A DNA stretch of 34,466 nucleotides. Origin: a virus. The notes under the pieces are model-generated. The model saw only the letters and a list, made by a program, of their open reading frames with translations. It did no database searches and was not told where the DNA came from. The stretch is taken from positions 1 through 34,466 of IMG/VR virus record IMGVR_UViG_3300023109_000064. The stretch is one strand, 5' to 3'. Positions within the stretch are counted from its first letter, which is position 1. Each line of letters begins with the position of its first letter. Made by a program: the position numbers and the translations under genes. Below, piece after piece: positions 8,017-16,159 of this stretch.

Positions 8017-8244
8017 TTAACCAATAACAGTTTCAAGATTTTCGGTAAGGTACTTGTTCCAAGTAGTATTTAAAATTCCTGTCATCAGGAATTCTCTTTC
8101 TGATAAAGCTAAATGGGGAACTATATTTTGAATATACTCTCCAGTAATATTTCGGTTTTCTATTCTTATAAGCTCTTCCTCAGTAATATTGATATCAAGG
8201 GTGTTATAAGTGTTAGTGATTATACATTTTCTAGTAACTTGCAT
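8017..8244 (-). CDS. Small conserved phage protein (PHLSxxxREFL type)
   Basis: The 75 residues match the layout of a small family common in phages: an N-terminal beta hairpin, then GEYIQNIVPHLALSEREFLMTG and a Trp-containing end (TTWNKYL). The conserved part is the PHL...REF..TG..W string. Its function is unknown. It has no cysteines or membrane segment. The stop lies 5 bases before the next gene. Confidence 0.65.
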   Translation of the reverse strand: MQVTRKCIITNTYNTLDINITEEELIRIENRNITGEYIQNIVPHLALSEREFLMTGILNTTWNKYLTENLETVIG

Positions 8245-8257
8245 TTAAAGGTTTCTT

Positions 8258-8701
8258 TCAGGACAATTGTTTGAGTTGTTTAAAAACAATATGAGAGTTA
8301 GTTTTTAAATAATCTGAATAAAGATTCTGACTAACATCAGAATAATCTGAATCAAAATATATAGTTGTTATTCCAGATTGAATTATGTTTTTAAAACAAT
8401 TCCAACAAGGTTTAGTTGTGCAGTAAATTACTGCAGAGTTAAGTGATGAACCATTTCTAGCAGCTTGATTGATAGCATTTGTTTCAGCATGTATAGTAGT
8501 AATGCAATGACCATCATGTATGGTACAACCCACGTCTTCACAATGCGGAGCAGCAGGAAGAGAACCGTTATAGCCGGTGCTTATAACGGTTTTAGTTATT
8601 TGGTTTACAACTACTGCGCCAACTTTACGTCGCTTACAAGTGCTTCTTGTGGAAGCGATGTGAGCCAGGTCCATAAAGTAGTGCGGCCAAGTTTTTCTCA
8701 T
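8258..8701 (-). CDS. Deoxycytidylate (dCMP) deaminase
   Basis: The 147 residues belong to the zinc-dependent cytidine/deoxycytidylate deaminase superfamily. Zinc ligands and catalytic Glu are in HAETNAINQAARNG and the two cysteines in PCWNC. The N-terminal segment WPHYFMDLAHIASTRSTCKRRKVGAVVV and YNGSLPAAPHCEDVGC are typical of ComE/dCMP deaminases. The enzyme would turn dCMP into dUMP, feeding ThyX (24211-25014) for dTMP in an AT-rich genome. An intragenic 10-bp perfect inverted repeat lies at 8563-8591. Confidence 0.93.
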   Translation of the reverse strand: MRKTWPHYFMDLAHIASTRSTCKRRKVGAVVVNQITKTVISTGYNGSLPAAPHCEDVGCTIHDGHCITTIHAETNAINQAARNGSSLNSAVIYCTTKPCWNCFKNIIQSGITTIYFDSDYSDVSQNLYSDYLKTNSHIVFKQLKQLS

Positions 8702-8768
8702 AAATCTTATTCCTATATTTTACAAATATTCAATCAGTTAAAAGACTCCTTTTAAAGAATATTTAAAA

Positions 8769-9356
8769 TTAAAGTTTTGGAAAAGCGTTGTTTACTTTTA
8801 AAAACAAGTAGAACATTTTGTGAAAATTTAAAAATTCTTCTTCAGATATATTTAACGAAGATTCTTTTAAAAGAATTTGAAGAAGAGCTTTTAAAATAAG
8901 GCGATCAGAAGATCGCCCCTTTATTTGGGAGTATATTCGAAAGTTATCCCAGTCTATGTAATGGTTTTTTGGAGAATGCACTAGTCTCCAAACTTTACCT
9001 GCAAGAGTAATTTCAGTAGGGAAAGAAATATCGTGAAAGTTTTTTTCCCACCAATAATCTATGGATTGTTGGACAATGTGATCTTGAGCTTTTTTCATTG
9101 AAGCTGGAGCCCCACCTATAGCAAAAGAAAACATATCTAAAGTAGACATGCTTTCTTCTGTATCTAAATTTATAAAGTGTTCAAATCTATAATCAGGATC
9201 GTAAAATATATCTAAAGTAAGTAAGAAGTCTTCTTGTTCAGGTTTTCGTTTACGATTTAAGGGGTGCTGCATTTTTATATAGCTCGTAATAGAATAATTT
9301 ATTACTGCTGTAATAAGAGTTTTATATTCTTCTAAAGCTTCAAGATTGTCTTCCAT
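8769..9356 (-). CDS. Conserved phage protein of unknown function
   Basis: This 195-residue soluble protein has an N-terminal acidic helix, a KMQHPLNRKRKPEQEDFLLTLDIFYDP-like stretch, a Gly-rich IGGAPAS turn, YWWEKNFHDISF, and a C-terminal helical region (LILKALLQILLKE). The overall look is that of a globular alpha/beta phage protein. I do not recognise the family. It lies between dCMP deaminase and MazG, so a role in nucleotide metabolism or replication is possible but unsupported. It contains a 7-bp perfect hairpin at 8900-8917. Confidence 0.65.
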   Translation of the reverse strand: MEDNLEALEEYKTLITAVINYSITSYIKMQHPLNRKRKPEQEDFLLTLDIFYDPDYRFEHFINLDTEESMSTLDMFSFAIGGAPASMKKAQDHIVQQSIDYWWEKNFHDISFPTEITLAGKVWRLVHSPKNHYIDWDNFRIYSQIKGRSSDRLILKALLQILLKESSLNISEEEFLNFHKMFYLFLKVNNAFPKL

Positions 9357-9359
9357 AAA

Positions 9360-9710
9360 TTACACTTTTTTACCGCCGTGTCGATGAGATCTAGATTTGT
9401 TATAAACCATTTTTTGATTAATAGTTTCTTCTAAATCGATACCATATTTGCCGCAAAAATCAAAGATTCTTATTACGCAGTCTGCAAGCTCAACTGGAAT
9501 GCCCTCAGGCTTTTCAGGTTTACTTGAGTTGTAATAAATTTCATTAGGCTCGTGATTGTTTCTATATTCTTCTAAAGCTTCACTAAGTTCAGAATGCATG
9601 AGAGCAATAAGGTCTCCAATAGTCCGATCATCGTCATGCCAGCCTTTTTCAGAAGCGTTTTGAAAAGACTCTTGAACGTAATCATTTAAATATTTTCTAG
9701 GTAATGTCAT
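9360..9710 (-). CDS. MazG-like nucleotide pyrophosphohydrolase
   Basis: The 116 residues fit the all-alpha NTP pyrophosphohydrolase (MazG-like) superfamily. Metal-binding acidic pairs lie in ALMHSELSEALEEYRN (ExxE) and further on in VELADCVIRIFDFCGKYGID (ExxD). The family hydrolyses (d)NTPs to monophosphates plus pyrophosphate; phage versions are thought to cleanse or rebalance pools or act on ppGpp. The GIDLEETINQKMVYNKSRSHRHGGKKV ending is typical of phage members. The gene sits 8 bases after nrdB's upstream partner in the same unit. Confidence 0.85.
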   Translation of the reverse strand: MTLPRKYLNDYVQESFQNASEKGWHDDDRTIGDLIALMHSELSEALEEYRNNHEPNEIYYNSSKPEKPEGIPVELADCVIRIFDFCGKYGIDLEETINQKMVYNKSRSHRHGGKKV

Positions 9711-9718
9711 GTTTTTCC

Positions 9719-10696
9719 TTAATTAATTAAATCCCAGTCAATTTGACCTGAAAGGCCAGAGGCGTTGTAATCAGTGACTGTTCCTTCAAAAAAATTCTTA
9801 AAGGAATCGCCTGATACAACCCAATCTAGCCAAGCGAGAGGGTTTTGTTTTACATTAAAAATTGGCTTTAAGCCAAGTTGAAGTAAGCGCCTATCTGCTA
9901 GATATCTTACGTAAAGCTTGACCTCTTCAGCAGATAAGTCAGCAATAGTTAAAGTAGTAGAATAGACAAGATCAACAAGCGCGTCTTCTAAAAAGACTGC
10001 TTGTTCGTAGTTATTGTAGATGTAACCTTTAAGCTCATCAGTTATAACTGAAGGGTTCTCTTTACAGTATTCGTGGAAAAGCTGAGTCATGCCTTCAACA
10101 TGTTTAGTTTCGTCACGTAAAGACCACTCGACTATTTCACACATACCTTTCATCTTACCGTCTCTTTGATAATTCAAAAGCATAACAAAAGCAGAGAAAA
10201 GGGACATGCCTTCATTGCAAACGCTTCTAGCAAGCTCGTAAGCTATTTTTAAAGTTTCATCTTGTATTTTGTGAGGAGGGTTTAGCATAAAGTTTATTTT
10301 AGAAGACATTTCTTCATATGCTAAAAATGAAGAATACTCGGATTCATGAAGACCTAAAGTGTCATTAAGTAAAGCGTAAGATCTTTGATGAGTGCCTTCT
10401 CTATTAGCAAAAGAAAGCAGCATGTTTCGTATTTCATTATTCTTAAATACTTTAATAAAAATGTCGCAGTAGTTACCACCTACTGCAACATCGCTTTGAG
10501 TAAATATTCTTAATATTTGAGTTATGTGATCTTTTTCTTGTGGAGTAATTACATTTGATTTCCACTGATTTACATCTTCTTGGAGCTTAGCTTCCCAAGA
10601 ACCCCAATGAATTTTTTCATGCTCTTCAGCAGCAATCATAGCCCAAGGATATTTAAAAGGTTTATAAATTTTTGAGTATTCAGTTAACCCTGACAT
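9719..10696 (-). CDS. nrdB: Ribonucleotide reductase class I beta subunit
   Basis: The 325 residues form a ferritin-like R2 subunit that holds the metal cofactor and radical used with NrdA to reduce ribonucleotides. Seen: EGTHQRSY, which keeps E-x2-H and the radical Tyr in E. coli spacing (E115/H118/Y122), then RSVCNEGMSLFSAF and the second E-x2-H in DETKHVEGM. A Trp/Tyr-containing start (KPFKYPWAMIAAEEHEKIHW) matches class I beta chains. The start at the ATG at 10696 is favoured by GAGGAG 8 bases before it; a GTG three codons earlier is weaker. The 5' end overlaps the last codons of nrdA. Confidence 0.95.
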   Translation of the reverse strand: MSGLTEYSKIYKPFKYPWAMIAAEEHEKIHWGSWEAKLQEDVNQWKSNVITPQEKDHITQILRIFTQSDVAVGGNYCDIFIKVFKNNEIRNMLLSFANREGTHQRSYALLNDTLGLHESEYSSFLAYEEMSSKINFMLNPPHKIQDETLKIAYELARSVCNEGMSLFSAFVMLLNYQRDGKMKGMCEIVEWSLRDETKHVEGMTQLFHEYCKENPSVITDELKGYIYNNYEQAVFLEDALVDLVYSTTLTIADLSAEEVKLYVRYLADRRLLQLGLKPIFNVKQNPLAWLDWVVSGDSFKNFFEGTVTDYNASGLSGQIDWDLIN

Positions 10697-12438
10697 GACA
10701 TGCACTCCTCTGTAGCGTAATCTTGTAAATATTTTCTTTCAATTTTATTAGAAACTTTTTCTGCTATGACACCAGAATTAGTTCTTAAATAATAGAGAGC
10801 CTTTAAAGACTTTTTCCAAGCAGAAAGGTGGACTGCGTTTACATAGTTGATATTACTACCGCTAGGAAAAAATAAATTAACTGATTGACCTTGGCAGACC
10901 CATTCTTGACGAACTGCTGCATGATCAACAACCCACATCTGATCTATTTCAAAAGCAGTTTTAAATACTTCTTTTTCATGATCTGATAAATAATCAAGGT
11001 GCTGTACTGAACCTTGCTCAAGAATAACAGATTGAACCTGCTCTTCTAACCAAGTAGTTCTAGCCAAGATGATTTCATCGTTATCACAAGTATCAGTAGC
11101 AATATTTAAAGAATGCTTATTAAGAAGAGCTAGTAGATATTTATTTACTTGAAGAAAAGAGCCGGCTCTAGTTCTATGAGTAAATGCATTACTTTTCCAA
11201 GGCTCAATACTAGGACTAGTATTTAAAATAATTGAGCTGTTTGCATTAGGGGCAATGGCTAATAGATGGCTGTTGCGAAGCAAAGAAGTAGTGTCATCTA
11301 AATAAGCGCCTTTAACCAGAGCAAGAGACTTAGTTGCTGTTAGGGCTTTTTCTTTTATTAAAGAAAAGATTCGACGATTAATGCTATTAGCAAAAACAGA
11401 TTCGTAAGCAATATTTTTTTTCTGCAAATAACTATGAAACCCCATAGCTCCGAGACCTAGAGAGCGCTCCCTAGTGGCAGAGTAAATTGCTTTTCTTAAT
11501 TGAGGAGGAGCGTTATCAATAAAATGTTGAAGTACGTCATCTAAAAACTCAATTAGATCTTCAACAATAGTTGTGTCTTTCCATTCATCAAAAAACTCTA
11601 AATTAAGAGAAGACAAGCAGCAAACAGCAGATCTGTCTTTTGAAGTTGGAAGATGTATTTCAGAACACAAATTGGAACCATGTATTTTTAAGCCCTTTTC
11701 TTTTAACTGAAAAGGTAAAGCTTGATTAGCCTTGTCTATAAAATTTATATACGGTTCGCCAGTTCGGAATCTTACTTCGAGAATACGTTGCCACAATTCT
11801 CTAGCAGGTAAAGTATCTTTAACTTCTTTACTGTGAGGATCTTTAAGATCCCAAGAAGCATTATTAAAAACTGCTTCCATAAAAGAGTCTGAGATGTTTA
11901 TAGCATTATTTAAATTGAAACATTTTCTATTAGTATCCCCGCCGGTAGGTAGTCTAATATTTAAAAACTCAATGATGTCTGGGTGATCTATATCAATGTA
12001 AGCAGCGTAACTGCCTTTTCTTGTAGAACCTTGGCGGTAAGCGACCATATCGCTATCAACTGTTTTTAAAAAGGGAATAGGGCCAGGAGCTTTGTCGCTA
12101 ACTGAACGAACGTTACTCCAGTGACCTCCAACACCTCCTCCCATGACACTCATCCACCTAAGCTCTTCTGTATGCTCTATAAGACCTTCAATAGAGTCAT
12201 CTACATAAGAGAGAAAGCATGATATCGGCATACCTGTAGAGCCAGCATTAGAGAGTATAGGGCTGGAAAACATAAACCAGCCCTTAGTAGCATAATTATA
12301 AATGCGCTCTGCGAGCGCGGGATTAGAAGAATAAGCATAAGCAGCTCGTTTAAAAGCCTCTGTAGGACTTTTTTCAAACTGCTGCATATAATAATTTTTT
12401 AATAAAGTCTTAGCATGCTTAGAAAAAGGAAAAGTCAT
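10684..12438 (-). CDS. nrdA: Ribonucleotide reductase class I alpha subunit (no ATP-cone)
   Basis: The 584 residues form the catalytic R1 subunit. Active-site features are present: PISCFLSYVDDS (redox Cys), NLCSEIHLP (Asn, radical Cys, Glu), VCCLSSLNL (second redox Cys), LKALYYLRT (radical-transfer Tyr pair) and a C-terminal ECMSCQG tail that can carry reducing equivalents. VMGGGVGGHWSNVRS matches the R1 barrel. The protein starts directly in the R1 core; E. coli NrdA is about 760 residues and begins with an allosteric ATP-cone, which is missing here. Loss of that cone would remove dATP feedback inhibition, as reported for several phage enzymes. It overlaps nrdB. Confidence 0.95.
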   Translation of the reverse strand: MTFPFSKHAKTLLKNYYMQQFEKSPTEAFKRAAYAYSSNPALAERIYNYATKGWFMFSSPILSNAGSTGMPISCFLSYVDDSIEGLIEHTEELRWMSVMGGGVGGHWSNVRSVSDKAPGPIPFLKTVDSDMVAYRQGSTRKGSYAAYIDIDHPDIIEFLNIRLPTGGDTNRKCFNLNNAINISDSFMEAVFNNASWDLKDPHSKEVKDTLPARELWQRILEVRFRTGEPYINFIDKANQALPFQLKEKGLKIHGSNLCSEIHLPTSKDRSAVCCLSSLNLEFFDEWKDTTIVEDLIEFLDDVLQHFIDNAPPQLRKAIYSATRERSLGLGAMGFHSYLQKKNIAYESVFANSINRRIFSLIKEKALTATKSLALVKGAYLDDTTSLLRNSHLLAIAPNANSSIILNTSPSIEPWKSNAFTHRTRAGSFLQVNKYLLALLNKHSLNIATDTCDNDEIILARTTWLEEQVQSVILEQGSVQHLDYLSDHEKEVFKTAFEIDQMWVVDHAAVRQEWVCQGQSVNLFFPSGSNINYVNAVHLSAWKKSLKALYYLRTNSGVIAEKVSNKIERKYLQDYATEECMSCQG

Positions 12439-12459
12439 AAAAACCTCTTTTATTTAAAT

Positions 12460-12478
12460 TCAAACATTAAATGTTTGA
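12460..12478. promoter_or_regulatory. Palindrome upstream of nrdA (operator or weak terminator)
   Basis: Perfect 9-base arms (TCAAACATT and AATGTTTGA) flank a single central base, between the stop of the membrane-protein gene (12487) and the nrdA start (12438). It could be an operator for the nrdAB unit or a weak terminator; there is no clear T-run on the minus strand. It does not match the NrdR box that I know. Confidence 0.4.
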
Positions 12479-12486
12479 GAAATTAA

Positions 12487-12741
12487 TTAACATTGCTGGG
12501 GAGATAAAAATTTATAAACAACTAATGTTAAATTTATTAATAACCCACAAACCATTGATGCAATAACTGCTACTAAAGATTTTGATATGCTTGTAAGTAG
12601 CAAGAACGTCAAAAGGACAGACATAATATCAGTTATAAAAAAGTTCTTCAAAAGAAATTTTTTAAGTTGCACAGGAAAATGTTTAAAAGAGAAAATAAAA
12701 CTTAACCAAGTCAAAGATCCTAAAAGAAAACCATCATACAT
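12487..12741 (-). CDS. Small membrane protein
   Basis: The 84 residues contain three likely membrane spans: GFLLGSLTWLSFIFSF near the N-terminus, MSVLLTFLLLTSISKSLVAVIASMVCGLLI in the middle and LTLVVYKFL near the end. The loop LPVQLKKFLLKNFF is basic. It could be an inner-membrane or holin-like protein, but no family signature is visible. It is flanked by two short non-coding gaps that contain only AT-rich sequence and the palindrome upstream of nrdA. Confidence 0.65.
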   Translation of the reverse strand: MYDGFLLGSLTWLSFIFSFKHFPVQLKKFLLKNFFITDIMSVLLTFLLLTSISKSLVAVIASMVCGLLINLTLVVYKFLSPQQC

Positions 12742-12787
12742 TTTTGCATAATAGTTTTAAATCATTGTTTGGATACATAAAGATTTT

Positions 12788-13336
12788 CTATTGTTGTGAA
12801 GTGAATTTCATTTCTACTGAAAGTGACATCCCAATCTGCTCAAAAACTTTGCGTAAATCTAGCAAAGTGTCTAAGCGTTGTTTCCAAAAATTTTTTACAA
12901 TTTTTGCAGCTCTTTCAGCAGATACGGTTGAAGACAAGTAAGAATCTGCCATTTTTTCAATTACGGTAGCTGCAGGTCTTTTAGCCCCGCGAGTTGCGTA
13001 ATTTGTAACTAACATATTAATTATATCAGAGCGTTTCATACTATTGCCACCGCCAATTGCTTCCACCATAGTGGAGGCAACAGAGTAATAATTAGAAGCA
13101 ACTTGAATATTTTTTGCAAGCACAATAAGTACTTCTCTAAATTCTGGTATATTAAAGTTTTTTGTTTCAGGAAGCTTAACTGACAGAAACTCCGTCCATT
13201 CGTAAAGAGTTTTGTCATAAAAAGTAAATTCTGAGACAAAGGTATCAGTTATACTAGTATAAAGCTCTGCACCAGCTTTTAAAGCTTCTAATATCTCTTC
13301 AGGATTTTCAGTTAACTCTTGTATACCTTCGGTCAC
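12788..13336 (-). CDS. Orphan helical protein
   Basis: The 182-residue form starts at GTG overlapping the stop of the spoVG-like gene (ACGTGA), which suggests translational coupling; a TTG at 13348 is the alternative. It is predicted to be almost all-helical, with an acidic first half and a basic end (KIVKNFWKQRLDTLLDLRKVFEQIG). GGGNSMKRSDIINMLVTNYATRG is a distinctive middle segment. I do not recognise the family. Position next to ssDNA-binding-like and PhoH genes suggests a replication or recombination accessory. Confidence 0.65.
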   Translation of the reverse strand: MTEGIQELTENPEEILEALKAGAELYTSITDTFVSEFTFYDKTLYEWTEFLSVKLPETKNFNIPEFREVLIVLAKNIQVASNYYSVASTMVEAIGGGNSMKRSDIINMLVTNYATRGAKRPAATVIEKMADSYLSSTVSAERAAKIVKNFWKQRLDTLLDLRKVFEQIGMSLSVEMKFTSQQ

Positions 13337-13800
13337 GTAAAGTCCCAAATAGGCTTTCTAGCCCTATTAGGAGCTGAAGGAGTTTTAGAAGGTGTCTGTT
13401 GCTTAGGCTGGTTATCTTCTTGAGCTTCTTCACTTTTAGAAGGTTGAGTAGCTTTTGGTTTTGTGTGAGCTGAAGCTGCTTGACCTCTAGATGGAGGTGT
13501 GTAAGAGGAAGAAGAAGAGCCATTACGATACTCTGACAAGATAGCTTCTTTAAGCTCTTGGCCAAAGCTAATACCCTCTTCTCCTATAAACCTGACGTCA
13601 TCAAAGTATTTATCTACTTTGACACCATCCTCCATGACTGAGCCCTTGTGGTTTGGTACACTTACAAAAAGGCCCTTAGAGCCTTCAATAACTTTAAAAC
13701 CATCTACAGACATGAAGCCATCTATGAGTATGGAAGCAACTGCTTTGATTTTAAGTCCGGGCTTATTTATTTTTCTAAGATTTATTTCGTATGAAAACAT
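13333..13800 (-). CDS. SpoVG-like nucleic-acid-binding protein with long tail
   Basis: The first ~85 residues match the SpoVG fold: LRKINKPGLKIKAVASILID, GFMSVDGFKVIEGSKGLFV, VPNHKG and a helix QELKEAILSEYRNG, parallel to SpoVG RAIASITLD...[20 protein letters not shown]...AVLNEYHR. SpoVG is a small bacterial DNA/RNA-binding regulator, and phages carry similar proteins. After the domain comes a Ser/Pro/Gln-rich disordered tail of about 60 residues ending PNRARKPIWDFT; such an acidic-aromatic tip could contact partners, as SSB tails do (inference). GGAAG lies upstream of the ATG. Confidence 0.85.
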   Translation of the reverse strand: MFSYEINLRKINKPGLKIKAVASILIDGFMSVDGFKVIEGSKGLFVSVPNHKGSVMEDGVKVDKYFDDVRFIGEEGISFGQELKEAILSEYRNGSSSSSYTPPSRGQAASAHTKPKATQPSKSEEAQEDNQPKQQTPSKTPSAPNRARKPIWDFT

Positions 13801-13801
13801 T

Positions 13802-14089
13802 TTAATCTTCCGTGTCTTTTTTAGTTATCTGAACGTCATTTTTTAAAAGAAAATTAGAGTAGTAAAATCCAGATAAAAAGAAAAGAGTAAAGAGTTCTTT
13901 AAAGTTTGAATCAGTTACAATTTCGTCTGAAAATAAAGAAAATATAGTTTTAACATAATCTTCAACATTTTCTAATTCAGTTACAGTTGGGTATTTTTTT
14001 TGAAGTTGTTGAAAAAGAAAAGAGAATAACTCTTTTTCAGTAAATTTTAATTCTTTGCCATCTTGTAAGAGAGTAAAAGTATCTGGCAA
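13802..14089 (-). CDS. Small orphan protein
   Basis: The 95 residues begin with TTG directly after the upstream gene (TAGTTAATTG); no ATG is available near the start. It is acidic and helical (KEKELFSFLFQQLQKKYPTVTELENVEDYVKTIFSLF), followed by a hydrophobic LFTLFFLSGFYYSNFLL stretch that may be buried or weakly membrane-associated. No family was recognised. Confidence 0.55.
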   Translation of the reverse strand: MPDTFTLLQDGKELKFTEKELFSFLFQQLQKKYPTVTELENVEDYVKTIFSLFSDEIVTDSNFKELFTLFFLSGFYYSNFLLKNDVQITKKDTED

Positions 14090-14093
14090 TTAA

Positions 14094-14525
14094 CTAAGCC
14101 CAGCCAATCATTTTAGGTAAGGCAGCAGTGAATAAGCGGCCTAAAACCTGAAACTCACCTGCGCTTAAAGAAACGCTGATTCGAGCATCGCCAGAAGAAA
14201 GGTTCATCATGAAAGTACCTTCATAACGACCTTCTCCATGAGATATGGTTAGCTTCTTGTTAACACCATCGTTTTGATGAAAAAACGAACCCCACTTAGA
14301 AGAGTTCGGATCATCAAAGAATTGAACTATATCGTTCATTCCAAAGGCAAAAGTGAGCTTAGCGCCACGCCAATCATAACTTTTTTCACCTTGAGATGGA
14401 GCCATTTCAAGTAAAACTGCACCAGTTTTAGAAATGCGACCATTCTCATCTCTTCTAGGAGGAAGTAAAGTAAATTGAGCTGCGGCTGATTTTTTATAAA
14501 TATTAAAACTTGTTGAGTAAGTCAT
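14094..14525 (-). CDS. Possible ssDNA-binding protein (phage family, low certainty)
   Basis: The 143-residue form starts at the ATG at 14525, preceded by AAGGAAAAAG, within the last codons of phoH; a longer frame from 14552 is less likely. The sequence is beta-rich, with SFNIYKKSAAAQFTLLPPRRDENG, GAVLLEMAP, YDWRGAKLTFAFGMNDIVQFF and KKLTISHGEGRYEGTFMMNL. It then ends in an alpha region (EFQVLGRLFTAALPKMIGWA). This order resembles Whirly-fold-like ssDNA-binding proteins, but I cannot confirm it by eye. A separate OB-fold SSB is at 23861-24211. Confidence 0.6.
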   Translation of the reverse strand: MTYSTSFNIYKKSAAAQFTLLPPRRDENGRISKTGAVLLEMAPSQGEKSYDWRGAKLTFAFGMNDIVQFFDDPNSSKWGSFFHQNDGVNKKLTISHGEGRYEGTFMMNLSSGDARISVSLSAGEFQVLGRLFTAALPKMIGWA

Positions 14526-15390
14526 CTTTTTCCTTATCAATTTCATAAACAAGAGAAGGCATACGACCTCTGTATTGTTTTGTTAATGAAATATGAGATG
14601 TAAAGTCACTCTCTGCAAAAGCAGTAGAGTTTAGTAATAGGGAGATGCCGGATTGTTCAATAGAAAATCCAGCATCAATTTGATAGGGATCGCCACAAAG
14701 TATTATTTGAGCACCCTGGCCTACTCTAGATAAGACAGTTTTAAGTTCGTGCCAAGTAAGATTTTGAACTTCATCTATTATATATGTGCAATTTTCAAAA
14801 GTACACCCGCGTGTAAATTCAACTGGCATAAAATTAAGATGATTTTTTTCTTTCATTAAATTCAAATAGTGATTTGCAGAATCACCTAGAACTTTTTTTA
14901 AAACTATTTCAAAGCTATTAATGTAAGGCTGATACTTTTCGTCAACATCACCAGGAACGGGCCCAAATGCTTGATGATGATGACTTTGAACTGTATGAGT
15001 AGGTTTGGTTAAGTAGATTGGTTTCTTTTGCTTAAAGTAGGAATCTATAGCTCTGGTCAAAGCTAATGTAGTCTTGCCGGTACCTGCTGGACCTAAAGCA
15101 ACTACCATGTCAAAATCGGATCTTAGCATATGGTAATAAGCTAACTGCTTACTATCTCTAGGTTTGAACTCTAAAAAATCTAAATTTTTTGAGCTCAAGA
15201 TTTTGATTCCAAAAGAAGTATTTAAAAGAAGCATAGTCTTCTTATCATTAACTTCTGAAACAAGCTTTGCTGCTTGGCCCACATACAGTTTAAAGTTGTT
15301 TTTAGAAAAATCTCTAGTGGTGTAATAATAATCTATTTGGTTTTCTGAAGTAACTATAACTTTTAAATCTGTAAGCTGAAACCGATTCAT
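14503..15390 (-). CDS. phoH: PhoH-like ATPase
   Basis: The 295 residues belong to the PhoH P-loop family. Walker A is ALGPAGTGKTTLA and Walker B IIDEVQNL, followed by ILCGDPYQID, which are the defining motifs (GPAGTGKT, DEAQN, GDxxQxD). FKPRDSKQLAYYHML precedes the P-loop as usual. PhoH-like proteins are widespread in phages and are predicted nucleic-acid-linked ATPases or helicases, often near RNA turnover or replication genes. A clear GGAAGTAGGA lies before the ATG. The domain is complete and full length. Confidence 0.93.
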   Translation of the reverse strand: MNRFQLTDLKVIVTSENQIDYYYTTRDFSKNNFKLYVGQAAKLVSEVNDKKTMLLLNTSFGIKILSSKNLDFLEFKPRDSKQLAYYHMLRSDFDMVVALGPAGTGKTTLALTRAIDSYFKQKKPIYLTKPTHTVQSHHHQAFGPVPGDVDEKYQPYINSFEIVLKKVLGDSANHYLNLMKEKNHLNFMPVEFTRGCTFENCTYIIDEVQNLTWHELKTVLSRVGQGAQIILCGDPYQIDAGFSIEQSGISLLLNSTAFAESDFTSHISLTKQYRGRMPSLVYEIDKEKDDLLNKF

Positions 15391-15395
15391 AAATC

Positions 15396-15776
15396 CTACT
15401 TCCGTATAAGCGTTGCTAAAAGTTTTTGGAGATCTTTAACTGAGTAAGTTGTATAATTTGCAGGGCAAATATTGTCGAAGATTTGGCTTTCATCTTCTAC
15501 AGTAGTTTGATACTTCCTAGCAGCTTTATTCAAGAACAAGCGTTTAGAAGAAACCTTAATTAAGACAACAGTACTCTCAGGTAAATTGTATCCGCAAGCT
15601 GATTCAATAATTAAAACTGACGATTTAGCTTTTTTTATTTCTTTTTTTAAATCTTTTAAAGTATGAAAAGGTAAAAGATTTTGAGAATCTATATGGTCTA
15701 TTTTGAATTTATTAGAAATATTTTTTATTGCAGTAGACTTTCCAGAACAAGGCAAGCCGACAACTTGAATAATCAT
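15396..15776 (-). CDS. Small P-loop nucleotide kinase-like protein
   Basis: The 126 residues start with IIQVVGLPCSGKSTAIKNI, a clean Walker A (GLPCSGKS, residues 7-14), then a DHIDSQN acceptor-like region and SSVLIIESACGYNL (possible Walker B). This is the arrangement of small nucleoside, nucleotide or polynucleotide kinases (AAA_33/adenylate-kinase-like). The lid is short and the substrate cannot be read from sequence. Placement upstream of phoH and downstream of the ubiquitin-like cassette does not settle its role. Confidence 0.75.
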   Translation of the reverse strand: MIIQVVGLPCSGKSTAIKNISNKFKIDHIDSQNLLPFHTLKDLKKEIKKAKSSVLIIESACGYNLPESTVVLIKVSSKRLFLNKAARKYQTTVEDESQIFDNICPANYTTYSVKDLQKLLATLIRK

Positions 15777-15784
15777 ATTAAATT

Positions 15785-16159
15785 TTAAGAAAATAAAGAA
15801 TTATTTTTATGCTTCCACAGAGTGGTCGCGGAAGAACCTTTGAGGTTCTTTATCTTTTGAGGAACGTAGTTGTTCTTATAAAGATAAGCAGACAGAGCCT
15901 GACTATGAACTGGTAAGTCTTCAATCTGTCTTAGATGTTGCTTCAAATCATAAAACTTAAATATTACTTTTGATGATTGTATAAGCCTAGCAAGCTCAAT
16001 CTTGTGAGAATGAGCAAGACATTGATGAGTTGCTTTTGAAATATCAGAAGTTGCAGTTGAATCTGAAATTGAATGATTATCTACTTGCGGAGTTTCAAGA
16101 TCTTTAATAACAGAAGAAAGATTAGAAGGAGAAACTACAAATATATTATATTTAGACAT
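15785..16159 (-). CDS. Orphan protein at end of the ubiquitin-like operon
   Basis: The 124-residue form begins at the ATG at 16159, overlapping the end of the upstream gene; a longer frame from 16273 is inside that gene and is judged unlikely. It has a Ser/Thr-rich, possibly disordered segment (DNHSISDSTATSDISKATH) and a basic C-terminal half (QALSAYLYKNNYVPQKIKNLKGSSATTLWKHKNN). No family was recognised. It is in the same transcription direction and close spacing as the ubiquitin-like genes, so it may be an accessory or substrate. Confidence 0.6.
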   Translation of the reverse strand: MSKYNIFVVSPSNLSSVIKDLETPQVDNHSISDSTATSDISKATHQCLAHSHKIELARLIQSSKVIFKFYDLKQHLRQIEDLPVHSQALSAYLYKNNYVPQKIKNLKGSSATTLWKHKNNSLFS

